From Himantopus leucocephalus (Eukaryota; Chordata; Aves; Charadriiformes; Recurvirostridae): a stretch of 64,000 nucleotides of DNA. The DNA is taken from positions 11,863,105 to 11,927,104 of the forward strand of contig RSEF01000020.1 of NCBI GenBank assembly GCA_003993805.1, read 5' to 3'. The notes under the pieces were generated by a model. The model was given only the letters and a program-made list of their open reading frames with translations, was not told the origin of the DNA and ran no database searches. Shown here piece by piece: positions 29,380 to 41,387 of the stretch. The first letter of the stretch is position 1; each line of letters begins with the position of its first letter. The position numbers and the translations under genes were made by a program.

Positions 29380-29560
29380 TTGCTGGAACATTGCCTACAA
29401 CTTCTCAGCCATAAAGCCTTTATTTATGGCTGTTACACAGCATGAAGGATTCAATTTGTCCTTTGTTATGAATTTCAGCGGATCATGTAACTGTTTATTT
29501 CCAGATATTTTTAAAGAGTTGGTATTTTTGGTTTGCAGGAAAAAACAAAGCTCTTCATAG
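29380..29560. promoter_or_regulatory. Candidate enhancer with inverted TTTATGGC sites
   Basis: GCCATAAA (29408-29415) and TTTATGGC (29423-29430) form a perfect 8-bp inverted repeat with a 7-nt spacer. TTTATGG is a CDX/posterior-HOX type core. TGTTTATTT (forkhead-like) and CCTTTGTTATG (SOX-like) follow within 80 bp. Function is inferred. Confidence 0.35.
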
Positions 29561-30084
29561 TCCACGCTAGTGGGGATGTGCTTAGACCACACTTGATAGA
29601 GACAGTACGGTGTGGTCCCGAAGTCCTGCAATTTCTTCCACTGGATCCACAGAAAAGGATAAGACAAAGTAGCAAAGGACTTCCATGGGTTTGGTGTGCT
29701 TGCGGATGAAGCCTAGGCTCTAGGCTGAGGTATCCCCCACCCCAACCTCTACCACCTCAGTCATGATCCTGCAACCATTTCAATCTTTAGTCAGGAATGG
29801 CAGCCAGCTCCCTCCGAGAGCTGCTGGAGGGACTTTTGCTCAGAAGCAATAGCTCCAGCTTCACAGGAGTAGGTGGAAAAGCTTAACCAACTCAAGGCAC
29901 AAACCATAACAGCTCTTGCCAGCTTTGAGAGATTTCCTGCTTCTAGTAGCAGCTGAGAACAAGATGCTCAATAAAAAAAATATCACAACCAGAGAGAGAC
30001 GTGTGTCTTCAGTGACATGCTTCACTTTGCAGCCCAATTCCTCTGCTGTGGCAATGTGGAGTCACAATGACAATCCTATTAATT

Positions 30085-30150
30085 AGCACTTGCAAAGCAC
30101 TCTGTCTTCAAAGCGTTTTTATTGGTATTAGTTAAAAAGGATGAAGATTA
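30085..30150 (-). repeat. MIR/L3-like remnant
   Basis: GCAAAGCACTCTGTCTTCAAAGCG then ATTGGTATTAGTTAA fits the pattern CAAAGCGCTTTAC...ATTAATTAA of L3/MIR tails in reverse. Confidence 0.4.
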
Positions 30151-30577
30151 TATTCTGCATTCATTTATTTCATGTTTCTCATCTGGCTCAGGAAGAAGCC
30201 TTGGGAAACCTGTTGTTTGGGCAAGAGGTAACAGCCTCAAGTTAAAAAGAGATGGAGACTCCTTCCTGGGAGATGTGGGAGACTGACAGCAAATTAAGCC
30301 TGCAGGTCAAATATTATGTTCTCCAGATGGGAGTGACAGTCTTTGAGGAAGTAGATCTGGTTTTCTGCTGCAGCACCTCTCAGAAAATGAAAAGAAAAAC
30401 ATCTCCGCCGACACCACAGGATACTGAAGCTGCTTCTGCTGCATTTCCAGACCATGTGTCAGACATACTCTGATGTCTCCTCAGATGCATCCTCCTTCCT
30501 TTTATGAAAAGAGGTAGAAGACCAGGAAAGTATCAAGTATATGATTCACCTACCTCCTCTTGAAAGATGCTCAGCAA

Positions 30578-30655
30578 ATGGAGAGCTGGAACAGATCGTG
30601 AGGATTGTCATCATCTAGGTCAGTCCTTGGCTGATCAATCAAACACAGGACCCAT
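30578..30655 (-). repeat. Possible decayed CR1 tail
   Basis: GAGCTGGAACAGATCGTGAG followed by TCATCTAGGTCAGTCCTTG loosely follows CR1 (GGCTGGAAGGGACCTCGAG, TCATCTAGTCCAGTCCC). It is too diverged to be sure. Confidence 0.3.
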
Positions 30656-31623
30656 ACTCAGTTTGTAAGAGCACGGCACAGATATTCTGCAGCCACTTAC
30701 CCACTGCAAGCAAGGCACAACATCCCTCTTCTGCTGGGACACACTAAAAGCCTTTAGTGCAAATTACCGAAGAACCATGTAAGCTCCAGGCTTTCAAGAA
30801 GAGACCCGGGATGCTGATGTCCCTACAGATGAGCACTTACTAGACAAGGACATGAGCATAGCACCCTGCATCTAGTGGCAGAGTGGCCCCCCTTTATTAT
30901 GGGGCCAACTGTTTTTTGAGAAGGATTCTGGGGCTGAAAGTAATCCTTCCTATTTCTCATTAATGAGCTTTGCTGTTCCTACTGATTCTTGATGGCAGCA
31001 GGACATAGTTCTCTCACTGGTGGGGAAAGCAGTAAATTTGACCACAGCCTACCAAGCCTCTAAGGCCCTTAATAAAACCGTGACGGCATCAAGGATCACA
31101 CTGTTAAACAGTAAGTCTTGCAATGTTGTTTAGAAGACAAGAGATTTCAGATGGCATGGCAGTCCGCTGGACACAAGCAAGGAAGGAGCCATCCAAGACA
31201 GGTTGATGGGGAGCCACTGATTGTACTGGACGGTTGCAGAGAAGAGGACCCAACACTGGGGAGGCAGGCACAGACAGTTCTTTTAGCACTTGCAAATGAG
31301 CTAGCTCCAACCGGTCTGATGTTTATTTTCCAGCACTAATTTCAAGCCATCTTCCTGAATTGCCTGTTTTTTTCCAGCTCTGAGCCTGCTTTGGCAAGGC
31401 CTCACCACTGCTGTGCTTTGGATACACTTGCAGCCATATATGTGTATGCGTTTATATGTTTCTAATACATACGTGTGTGTACATACAATTAAGAAAAGCA
31501 AGATAACTTGACTACTGCCCTAAGAACTGGGGAGCTGAACCCCCATCTAAGTTTGGAAGAGGGCTTCAAAACCTATCGTAACTTCAAGCAAAGCCTAGAA
31601 GGTGGCAAAGGGAGAGGGGAGAC

Positions 31624-31656
31624 AAAAAAAAAAAAAAAAAAAAAAANAAAAAAAAA
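31624..31656. repeat. Poly-A run with an undetermined base
   Basis: An A homopolymer of about 33 nt is interrupted by one N at 31647. No retroelement body is evident upstream, so it may be a microsatellite or an unresolved assembly join. Confidence 0.9.
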
Positions 31657-34600
31657 GACGAATAAGCTGTCCTTGTGCCAGACAACAGATTTCTGTGGAT
31701 CAAATTGAGTATTTCTGCAGATGGGGCTAACCTCAAGCCACACCCTTATGGAGAAAGGTGGAACATGCCCAACATCTCTTTTGTTATGTCTCCAAAACAC
31801 CTTCCCCAGCACTTCCTTGCATACATGTGCAGGTAGCACAAACAGAAGCAATGTGGCCCTCGCTGGTCCTGCAGCCACCTGGCCTTTGATGAGTCCCTTA
31901 AAGGTCCCTGCTTCTAGAGGCAGGTGGCAACAATATTTCATTTGATTTAGCTTTACCTTTCAGATCTCTGGAAAGTGGCAGAAACAACCCTATACATAGG
32001 TTACGACACAGAAAACTCTTGATACTCGAATCTCTGTTTACATACAGATTCTGAATTCAGCTAGATTTCAGTGAGGTTTTATTGCTTTACGGGAAACACA
32101 CAGCTTCCCATACACTATGGACACAAACGCATCCTGGACATGACGCGCTGTGTGTTCAACAGCTCTTTCCTGCAGTCTTCAATGGGCTCCACGGTCACAG
32201 AATATCAGAGAGACCGCATTTATTGCTCCTACTGCTTAAGACTTCAAAAAAGTGATTTTAGTTGATTCATTGTTAGTATGACAGCAGCGACCTCAAGGGC
32301 TTTTTCTAGGCACAGGATCCCTCAGTTTTATCAGCCCCTAGTTGAAAGTGCATGGGTTAACCGGACAGAGGCATGGCAAACCTTTCCACCTCTGTTCCCT
32401 GCCTCTGAAGGGAGGGTAAGAATGAGCAACTTGCCAGAGGTCACACACACATTTGCAGAAGAGTTTACATTTAGTCAACATCTACCCCTCCCACCCTCCT
32501 CTACATAGGACGATCTTCTGGGGAAAAATAACAGTGAATCGGTACACAAAAATATTGAACTATAGCTCTTCCCTCTTCCGTCAGATTAAGAAGGGACCTT
32601 TTCTGTACAGTGATGACTGATAAACACCGTGCCCTATACTTTAGGTCTTCATTGCTGGTGCCTACCTTAATTGCTGCTTCCCGTTTGCTTTGGCCTCTTC
32701 TCAAAGCAAGCAGCACATATAATTGCACACCGAGGGAGATGTCTGCCTCTGATCTGTCTGACCAGTTTCTCCCAGAAGTAATTTAGGAGTGTCTCTGTTG
32801 GTAGTAGACTTAACCAGCAAATGAGAGCAGCTTTGGGATTCGGCCATCTTCCCAAAACTGAAGGATTTTCCCTGTTCAATAGGATGTTGTCACATTTGGC
32901 TGCCAAAACTGTTTATTGTGCTGCGAGTAGTCAGCCAAAATGAAGCTCAACTGCTGCCTGAAGTCGTATTCATTGAGGCCACCTCATCTTTGAGAGGAAA
33001 CTGCCATATCCCATCTCAACTGTTAACTTGGGGGGAGCAGACATGAGCAACGCAGAGCACGGTCAGGCATCACCAGCATGTCCCTCTGGGGACAGCCCAC
33101 CCCGGGCTGCACACCTCAGTGCAAACACTCTGGGTGTCTCCCTGTGCCCCGGCCTCTTTCACCTCTATCCAGCCCGCTTAACTCAGGGGAAAAGTCCAGC
33201 ATGTTCACCATCACTCAACAATTTAAGGAGGAGACGCTGCTGGCACTCACCCAACCCCCTAAAGCTGCCTGGCAGTACAACCAGCCGGTGCCCGCAGCAG
33301 CCTGCCAAGCTCGCCCCTCTGCCCCCTCCCATTGACTTGATTGCATTAACGTGAAGAGCAACAGCAGCAAGTTTGCGGCGACAGGACTGAAATTTCTCAG
33401 TCGAGTTTATTTTAACACATCTAGAATACTAGATATCCACCGAGCTATATATAGAGACAGGGCTGCATCTCTAAAAAAGAAAGAAAAAAAAAAAACCCAA
33501 AACCTATACTTCTGAAAGCCACAAGAGCACGAAGATAGATTATCTGAATTACTATCATTATCGAAATTGCTAGCTGAAGAAACTTCCAAGCACCATGCAT
33601 CGCTCTAACAGTTTGACTATAGGAACCACTGTAATTACAAAGTATTTTAAATCATGCCAGTACAAACAAGATCTGGAAACGGAAAATACCGTGCTAGTCA
33701 CTGCATCTGGAAATTAATGGTTGGCATGGAAATGCATGGAACTGGTTACTCACGCTGAGCAGTAGGCACAGTGAAGTCATGTCCACCACCGCTCCTGACT
33801 ACCTTCAACTACAGGCAAAGGTTATTTCCACAGTCTCACCCACACTTCTGGCAGCGTCCAAATCCAAGCCCTGCTCCTCACAGGGATAGCTGGTGTCACT
33901 CTTAGGGGAATCTCAGCTCACAGCACCCCCAAGGGCCAAGAAAGCTGCGACACGCAAAGGCCAAGGTGCAACACAAGCCACATCAGCCCTGCTCCAGGCA
34001 TTAAGTCGCTCTGTTGGATACCTTGCCCAGAGATGGGCAAGGACCTGGTAAGGACCAATGCTTGGACTCATGGTGACCCACACTCAGAGATCATCCATAC
34101 AGAATATTTTTCATCCCCTCCAAAAGCTTTGAAGAGAATGTGGAGCTATTTTACCACTGAAAATACATACACCTGACAGGTTTTTGTGATCCCTGCAGGA
34201 AGCCCAAAATCAGCATTGCCAAAAACACCCACCTCAAGTGAATGCTATCATTCTCTCTTGCAAGACCAAAGTGACATTTAAGTCAAGTAATGTACAAAGA
34301 GGCATTTTAGTGAGTCTATTTGGAATAAAAAATTTTAAGAACTTCTTACTAAAAGCTTTGAGACAAGAGTTTATAATCAAGTAATTTCCATTAAAAAAGG
34401 GGGAAAAAGTCTTTACAGCAACTTCCATATTCAGTGTACATGCCCCAGGTTTAACAGGCAAAAATAGCGTTTCTCCCCGGTCTCCGTAAGAGGCAACAGT
34501 TGTGGGTACACAGCAGAGAGAGACAAAGCAGAAGTTCATCCCTTTACATGACACCTCGTGCGCCACAGCCCTGATACAGGAGCAGACAGCCTCCTTCCCC

Positions 34601-36110
34601 AGCACCGCTGTGGCAGGTGTGCGCACCAACAGGGCTATCTCGCCTTTATGGGCTGTGCTCCTTCGTTGCGCAACGTCCTGAGGACTAATCTCCAAAACAC
34701 CATCAGCCTGGAGAGTGGCTGTCCTTATCTATTGCAGAGCAGCTGTTGTGGACTTCTGTCTACAAGATCAAAGGAAAACTTACTCCAATAAGCCAGCATT
34801 ACTCAGAAAGCTGGAATCAGCTCGCGCTGGGATAAAGCTCACCACGTCCCGCCCAGGGTTGGGGCGCAGACCAGCAGTATCGCTCCAGCCAGAACTGCAG
34901 GCTGAGCTCCGCTGTCCCCAGGACAAGAGCAAATCAGCTTTCAAAGGCAGAACATCACTGCCTACTCTTGTTTCTGCACCCCTTGTCCAAGCAACGCTTT
35001 TGGGCCCCTCCATGGATAAAGCAACACCCACTCTTCCTTAGAGGACAAGCTCATGCTACAGCAGCAAAATTCCAAAGTTCAGGATTATTTTGCCTGCAAG
35101 GTGGGAAGAGCTTGCAGGAACCTTCCCCCCCTCTGTGTTGCACTCAACCCTGGCGGTGAGCAGAGCAGAGAGGGCAACAGCAGAACAAAGCGCAAAACAC
35201 ACAGCCAGCAGACAGATTTTGCTAGCCACGACAAGTGAGGCAACACTCTAACTTGCTTCTGTACACAACAGATGAAGCCAGAGCAAATGAAGCACTTGAA
35301 TAATAATTAAAATAACATTACCCTAAAAACACTGCACAGAAACTCCTCTCACAGGATTCACAGTGTTTGAAGCTGCAGTCTGTTCAGTGATCAGCCCCAA
35401 CACCTCTGCTTCCACACTCCTAATCAGGCTGGCTGAAGACCAACAGATAAGGGTGGAAAAGGCTGTTCCTCTGCTGCACCCCACACAGGGCATCAGCTCT
35501 GCTCAGGACTGGGCTCCTCCAGCCCCTGTTTCTGGCCACTCCAGCTATACTCCCACATCAACCACGCTGCCACATTTCTCAGTTATTCCAAACTACCATA
35601 TCATTTTATTTAGGACTACAAAAGGTACAGCTTACCTCTCCAGTACCAGATGTCACCTTTTTAATTTCCCCCACAGAGAGTCTTCTCAAGAGAAGCAGGC
35701 TGCCACATCAGGGGAGAACCAGCGCTTTGTCCTTCCAGGGAAAGGAGAGCTCACACCTTCCTGAAGTCACCAAAGCACCAGAGGCCACAAGACTTTTCAC
35801 CTCCTCAGGACAAACCCTACCCTCTCTAACCAGGGCCCCACCACCGAGCTCTCAGCTCAGCTTCTCAGTAACTGGTTCAAATTCCTGTAACTCAGTCCTT
35901 TCTGGGAGCTTCTGATTTTCACCTCATTTGGTGATAATTTACCCATCAGGTCTTCTCAATCACAAGGCAACACTTCCTCATCCCCAGGTGGCATGGCTTA
36001 AGTACGGAGGCGCCTATATCTGCCTTTCTCACAGGCTCCAACCCCAAAGAGCTCACTAATGAACCAATCATCTATTTACTAAGTGCATGCTGGTGTTCAC
36101 CTTCATCTAA
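31657..36110. other. Intergenic DNA, low CpG
   Basis: No gene is recognised. A MIR/L3-like remnant lies at 32395-32470 (- strand). The stretch is CpG-poor and otherwise featureless. Confidence 0.65.
32395..32470 (-). repeat. MIR/L3-like remnant
   Basis: AGGGTAAGAATGAGCAACTT then GCCAGAGGTCACACACACAT resembles AGAGGTTAAGTGACTT then GCCCAAGGTCACACAGC, followed by a GCAGAAGAG similar to GGCAGAGC. Confidence 0.5.
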
Positions 36111-36163
36111 TTGTATTGTATTGTATTGTATTGCATTGCATTGCATTGCATTGCATTGTCTCA
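36111..36163. repeat. Compound pentanucleotide repeat (TTGTA)4(TTGCA)6
   Basis: Four perfect TTGTA units (36111-36130) are followed directly by six perfect TTGCA units (36131-36160). One T-to-C change therefore spread through one half of the array. Confidence 0.97.
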
Positions 36164-37189
36164 CAGCCTTTCACAGACTCCTTTGCCGGCCACGAGAAGA
36201 CACCCACGTGCCTGGCCCCACTGCGGAGGGGCTTTCTGCCCTGCATCACTGTGGGGACCGGGAGGAACATGCCTCTGTCCTGCCTTCCTCCCCCGGGGGC
36301 TCTGGCAGCCAGGGCTGTCCTGTCACCAGCAAGGAGAGGCAGGAGGGCCAGACTGGCCTCCGAGAGGGGGCTGGGGCTGCTTTCACATGGCCAGCTGGGG
36401 TGTTTCTAGGGAAATCACTGTTTCCCTGGAAAGCCTGGTGTAAAAAAGGTAGATTTTTCACATCCCATGGCTGGTTTCTAACAAGGATTGCTCCCAAGAT
36501 AGTCCTCTCCCAAGCTTGCCTAGAAGGTTGAGGGGCCCCACATCTGCAGAGAGGTTGGGAGCCCGTGTGGGCGTATACGTGCGGTCTCAGATGCCCAAGG
36601 CTGCACACAAGGAGGTTTGGTAGAGGCACAGGAACCTTTTTCCCCTCACACGTTATTTGAAAAAGCAATTGGAGGTTGTGCTATCTTTCCCCCGTCCTCT
36701 ATCAGCCTCCCAAGCGCTTCCGCATCTTCCTCTAGAGCCATAGCTTATATGATTAGCATCACTTTAATGTGGTCTTTGTTAGTTTTGCATCTGGGTTCCA
36801 CATTTAGGAATTCAACTCTTTGCGATGCAGCGGGGATAGAGTGACAGCGGGCTGAGCTGCTTAACTGGTTGTTTACCAATTCCCCTGTTTTCTGCAGAGA
36901 GATTTTCCTCCAGTTGAAACTGATGGGCAGTGCTTCCCACGCTCTCCCAAGGCTGTGTTTGAACAGTGAATTTGTGAGTCTACGGATCGCGTTAAACCAC
37001 GCAAGGTCCTAACACAGCCCTTACTACATCTTAAGTGATTAACACAACAGGGTATTTCAGAGTCTACTACAGAAAAAGTTCCTGTATGGAACTTTGATAA
37101 TTGCTACACTAACTTCTGTACTTTAAACAAGACGTAACTCAGTGTGATATGGAAGGAGTTGAATCTGGAGTCTTGATCTCTGTTTCTCA

Positions 37190-37330
37190 TGATCCACTGC
37201 ATCGTTTTGGGCAAGAGGCGTCACCCATCAGTGCCTCAGTTTCCCTGCCTGTAAAATTTTTATTTGGCAGATGTGGCAGAATTTTCACAGGAACTGACAC
37301 GATGAGATGGGACGCAAAGCCCTGGCACTG
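37190..37330 (+). repeat. MIR/L3-like remnant, best preserved
   Basis: TTTTGGGCAAGAGGCGTCAC, CAGTGCCTCAGTTTCCCTGC, CTGTAAAAT and, further on, GACACGATGAGATGGGACGC and AAAGCCCTGGCAC follow the MIR/L3 consensus order (TTGGGCAAGTCAC, TGTGCCTCAGTTTCCCCATC, CTGTAAAAT, AAAGCGCTTAGCAC). Confidence 0.65.
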
Positions 37331-38089
37331 CGCGCGGGAGGGACGGGTTATGCCAAGCAGCCTGGCGAGGAGCAATCACACCCAGGGAGCAGAGAGGCTC
37401 GAGGGCAAGCACCCAGTTAGCCATAGGTCCTGCCCAGTCCAGCTGTCCCAGACCAGTAACAGGACTGCCTGGGATGGGTCACTTCCAAAGCAGTAACAAC
37501 TGGGAAAACACACAGCAAGTCAAAATTTAGGAAGCGCTTGGCCACCATCCACCTGTCCTGACACAGGCAGTGAAATCGCTTTCTCTCTGCTACTTTGTCG
37601 AATGGAAAATTTACCCTCTCCAGATACTTGTGATGTGTCACATCTCACAGCCCGGCGTACAGGCAGATCTGCCAGCTGAGGATTTTATAGTCCCAGTAGG
37701 GAGAAGAAGGGAGTGAGCTGATCCCGTGGCTATGGAGAAATAATTAAGTGGTTTTGTTGAGTAAGATTCAGAAAACAAAAAACTGGAAATGGCTGAGCGT
37801 CTTAATTGAAATATATTTCAGTTTTTCGGTTTTATCAATAATTTTCTTCTTCTCCATTGAAAAACACCTCTGAAATTAAAAAACTTCTATGAAAAAAGGT
37901 GTTGTATACATAATGTCAGACACGGGGAAGAATTATTTTAGGTTTAAACTTTTGTCAAAATTTGAAGGAAACCCGTGTGAAGAATTTTTAAAACCATACT
38001 CATTTTTATCAGAGTTTTATGTTAAAATGGAGTGGCCATTTTTCAGCCAGTTCTGTGTAAAAAGGCAAATTTGAACTTCCCCGGACCTG

Positions 38090-38450
38090 CGGTTTCCAGA
38101 AATCGGGTTTGAGCGCAGTTGCGACGGGCCGATGGCGAGGTGGCTCCTTGCAGGAGGGAGCGCCGAGAGGCGGCAGGAGCTGGATCTGTTGGCGGGAAAG
38201 GCTAACGCAGCAGCTATTTTAAACTTGTGTCAGTTTAAAAACAAAGCATTTATTCGGCTGACTTTGGGGATGGAAGAAGATTTTGGCTCACTCCTTAACT
38301 GTTTAAGGGATTCATTCATTCACAGAAAACGGCGGGTCTGCACGGGTCAGCGAGTCGGGAAATTGGGGTATCCCCGGCGGCTGCGGGCAGCGGGGCCGGC
38401 TGCGAGGTGGCTCTAATGGATGGAGCTGGAGCGCCTGAAGCAGCGCCCAG
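38090..38450. other. CpG-rich patch
   Basis: By eye there are about 28 CpG dinucleotides in about 360 bp, flanked by AT-rich DNA on the left. It contains GCGACGGGCCGATGGCGAGG and CCCCGGCGGCTGCGGGCAGC. It could be an unmethylated regulatory island. No transcript is evident. Confidence 0.45.
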
Positions 38451-38559
38451 AAAGGGCCGAGTATTCAGCAAAATTAAGAACAAAGAGGGCTAAAGAGACT
38501 GCCGCGTGGTGCTGGGGAGATCTGAGGATCCAGTGGGACTTCTGTGTCACTCCTTTTCG

Positions 38560-39065
38560 TGTTTGAACGACAGCGATCGGGGACAGACCTAAATCATCCG
38601 CACGGTTTGCCACTGCCTCGTACGTGCTCCTGAGTTCACGTTTCTCAAAGAAAGTTGACGCTACTTTGAAAGCTTGTCTTGTTTTCTCTAATTCAATCCG
38701 GAAAACATTCATATTAATACCAACAGATACCGCCCACGCGCAAATCAGAAAAATTAAAGGGCATTGCAAAAGTGACTGTTTCCAGTGGTCAGATTAGCTG
38801 CAGACGGAAGCAATTGGAGATGCATTAAAACTAACAGGCTGTAATTGTCCAGAGGCATTGTCTCGCAGTGCAACACTTCTCTTTGGCTCTTCAGAGAGAT
38901 TTCTTGGAATTTTTTCAATCGCTCTGCTGCTTGAAATATATGCTACATTTCAGATCTTTCCTTTCCATGTCACAAGAGAATGAGATAAAAGTTCATCAGC
39001 GGCCTATGGCAACATTTCAGTGGAGAAAGGTGAAGTCATTTCTTAATGCCATTTCTTATTAGCTA
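38560..39065. promoter_or_regulatory. Candidate enhancer next to the CpG patch
   Basis: Repeat-free sequence has the EGR1 consensus in reverse, CCGCCCACGC at 38730-38739. Nearby are CATTCATATTAATAC, GCTGTAATTGTCC and AGCTATCATTATTGTG, typical of homeodomain/SOX-rich elements. Conservation was not tested. Confidence 0.35.
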
Positions 39066-39263
39066 TCATTATTGTGTAAATGTTGCGAGTACCAGAGCGC
39101 AGGAGGTCTGCTGTTAATCATTACGAACCTTGGTTTCTCCCTGCCTAGCAGTTAAACCTTCAGAATCGTTTCATTTCTTTAAAATATACAGAAAACTGGC
39201 TTCTCCCAGCCCCTTGGGTGTTCTAGGGAATAATACTGCGAACTTAGTTCTCAACCAGCTTTC

Positions 39264-39285
39264 TTTAGTTAGTTAGTTAGTTAGA
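39264..39285. repeat. (TTAG)n microsatellite
   Basis: About five tandem TTAG units. Confidence 0.9.
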
Positions 39286-40149
39286 TCTTCTATTTAAAGA
39301 TAAGTTCCATCCCACCCTCCCGCAATCTGGTTATGATTACTGGTTACTGCCACCCGCAGACTGATAAACTTATAACAGCTGCATTGCAGGAAATCACCTC
39401 CAATTCAACCCTGATGTTGTATGGATGTCTTTAGTTAGCTTAAATAGGCTTTTAACATTCATTTTTTTGTGTGCAAAACACCTATCATTAATTTTGACTC
39501 GAGAGATCAAACAGTTAACAATGTGTTGATCCTAGCTTACTTTCAAGTGATGTATTGTATCATTTCTGAGAGTTATGAGGGGTTGATATTTTCTTTTACT
39601 AATGCATCAAAGTCGATAAGTGAATGGGGCAAACCCGCGTCCTGGGAAAGGAAGCTATTAACAGCTCCGCTCGGAAGGTTCTGAGGGCCACATTGCGTCA
39701 TAGCCCTTGAGTTTATTGAATGTTAACTCTTTTTTTTTCCTTAACCAAAGGAAATGAGTTTCTATAATCCTCTGCTTTGAGCTGCATCCTCAGTGGGGTA
39801 ATGAAAAATGACCTACGCCATTTGATAGCACACTACTTTGCACACAATAGATCTTCACAAGAGCAAGCACAATGCGACTCCGGCTTTTTCTTTTTCTTCT
39901 TGTTGAAGTGCACAATGAATTTATTTATTGCTGATCTAAAAGGCACTAGAACAGAACGGGCACAGCAGGGGAATCGCCCGAGTTTAACTTGGCATAGTAA
40001 GAAAGCAGTCCCAGAGAAAATGACCAGTGTTCAGACCTGGGAGAGCAGAACATTTTTATAAGGAGGATCTTGAAACGGTGGGTTCACGCACACGCAGAGA
40101 GCAAGGCAAATTGGTTCCAAGAACAAGGCATCTGCTTCCTTGAAAACTT

Positions 40150-40560
40150 TTTTTTTGGCAGAATTTGTATGCGAGTTGGGCATGTTGAGTGATTTATGGG
40201 GCCATTAAACATACACTAAATCAATCTCTATTAGAAAAAAAAAAAGCGCCATGTACTTAAAAAAGGCCCTCGAGCTAGATTTCTGAACCCAAGGTCTGAT
40301 GTTGCAAGGCAAAATGGTCATTGGTAATTTGGAGATGTAACATGAACTCAGTCAGTCAATTTGGATATGATAGTTTTTAATGTTCCATGAATCCAGCAAA
40401 ATGTGTATCCAATTAACTGCTACTAAAGGACCTTATTTATAAAATAATACTTTTGTGGTCAGGTTGCACTTTTTCCATTCATTTCTGTACACAGTTCAGG
40501 TTGCAGATTGTGTGTGTATGATTAATAAAGACAAACATCCGTTCTGTGCTGGCTGCTATT
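40150..40560. promoter_or_regulatory. Candidate conserved regulatory block
   Basis: AT-rich, repeat-free DNA contains GAGTGATTTATGGGGCC, GGTCATTGGTAATTTGG, ATCCAATTAACTGC and GTGTATGATTAATAAAGAC. There are many homeodomain-type and TTTATGG cores. It ends abruptly at a small GC-rich insert (GCACCGCGGCGCGGGGCTGG). Confidence 0.35.
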
Positions 40561-41370
40561 GGCACCGCGGCGCGGGGCTGGGCGGCAGGACTGCGAAAAG
40601 CAGTTTTGTCCCCATTATCACAGTATCAGGCTGGGAATGGAGGTAGGAGAAGGGTTTCCTGCTGGAACCGAGCAGCGAGAATTAAAGCAAGAGGGTGTCC
40701 TTTAATGAGGGCTCTCTCTCAGGGGAAGACACAAGTGCTGGAAACACTGAGTTGGCAAAAGCCTCAACTATTTACTTAGTGCTGTTTTGGAGCTCAAGAA
40801 ATTAGTAGGTGGTACAAACATGTACTTGAGTCCATAGGAAAAACATCCTCCTTTGAAAACACATCTGAGTTATTTAAAGGACGTGCAAAATGTATGCAGC
40901 CCAAAACAGTCCCTTTTCCAATGCAATTTCATTTTAAGCCCGTGCAGTGGGCAGGCATTCACAAATTCAGGCAAAAAGAGGTTTTATGCACTCCCCTATG
41001 AATTGCCTATGCAAACAAGCATAACATTCAAATGGCAACAGGCCAAAAGTATTTTGTGAAGAGAGCATCAAGATATTTTCTTCTTGACATGGTTAGGGCT
41101 GGAAAAATCTGCAGCAAAGCCCTACTTTGCTTGTCAGAGAAAATTCTCCTATGTATATGTATTCACACACACACAGAAATGCATGAGTGACATGTAAAGT
41201 TTCTGACTACAAGATGAGATGGAGGAAACTGAGGTATGATTTGCGAATCCAAGAGCATTTCTCACCCAAGTTCAGCTTTTTATTTCCAGCTTTTCTCCGG
41301 TATTGTTTTCAGTTACATTTTTTCCCCGATAAGTGTGAAATGTCTGAGTTTCAAAAGTGGAAAACAACTT

Positions 41371-41387
41371 AAAAAAAAAAAAAAAAA
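41371..41387. repeat. Poly-A run
   Basis: A homopolymer of about 17 nt with an A/G-rich tail. Confidence 0.8.

Larger units (their letters stand above)
25191..31623. other. Intergenic DNA downstream of BMP7
   Basis: No coding exon or RNA gene is recognised. The stretch holds paired E-boxes (25441-25456), two enhancer-like blocks (27720-27980, 29380-29560) and decayed MIR/L3 and CR1 pieces (30085-30150, 30578-30655). The lone long frames are low in amino-acid sense. Confidence 0.7.
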
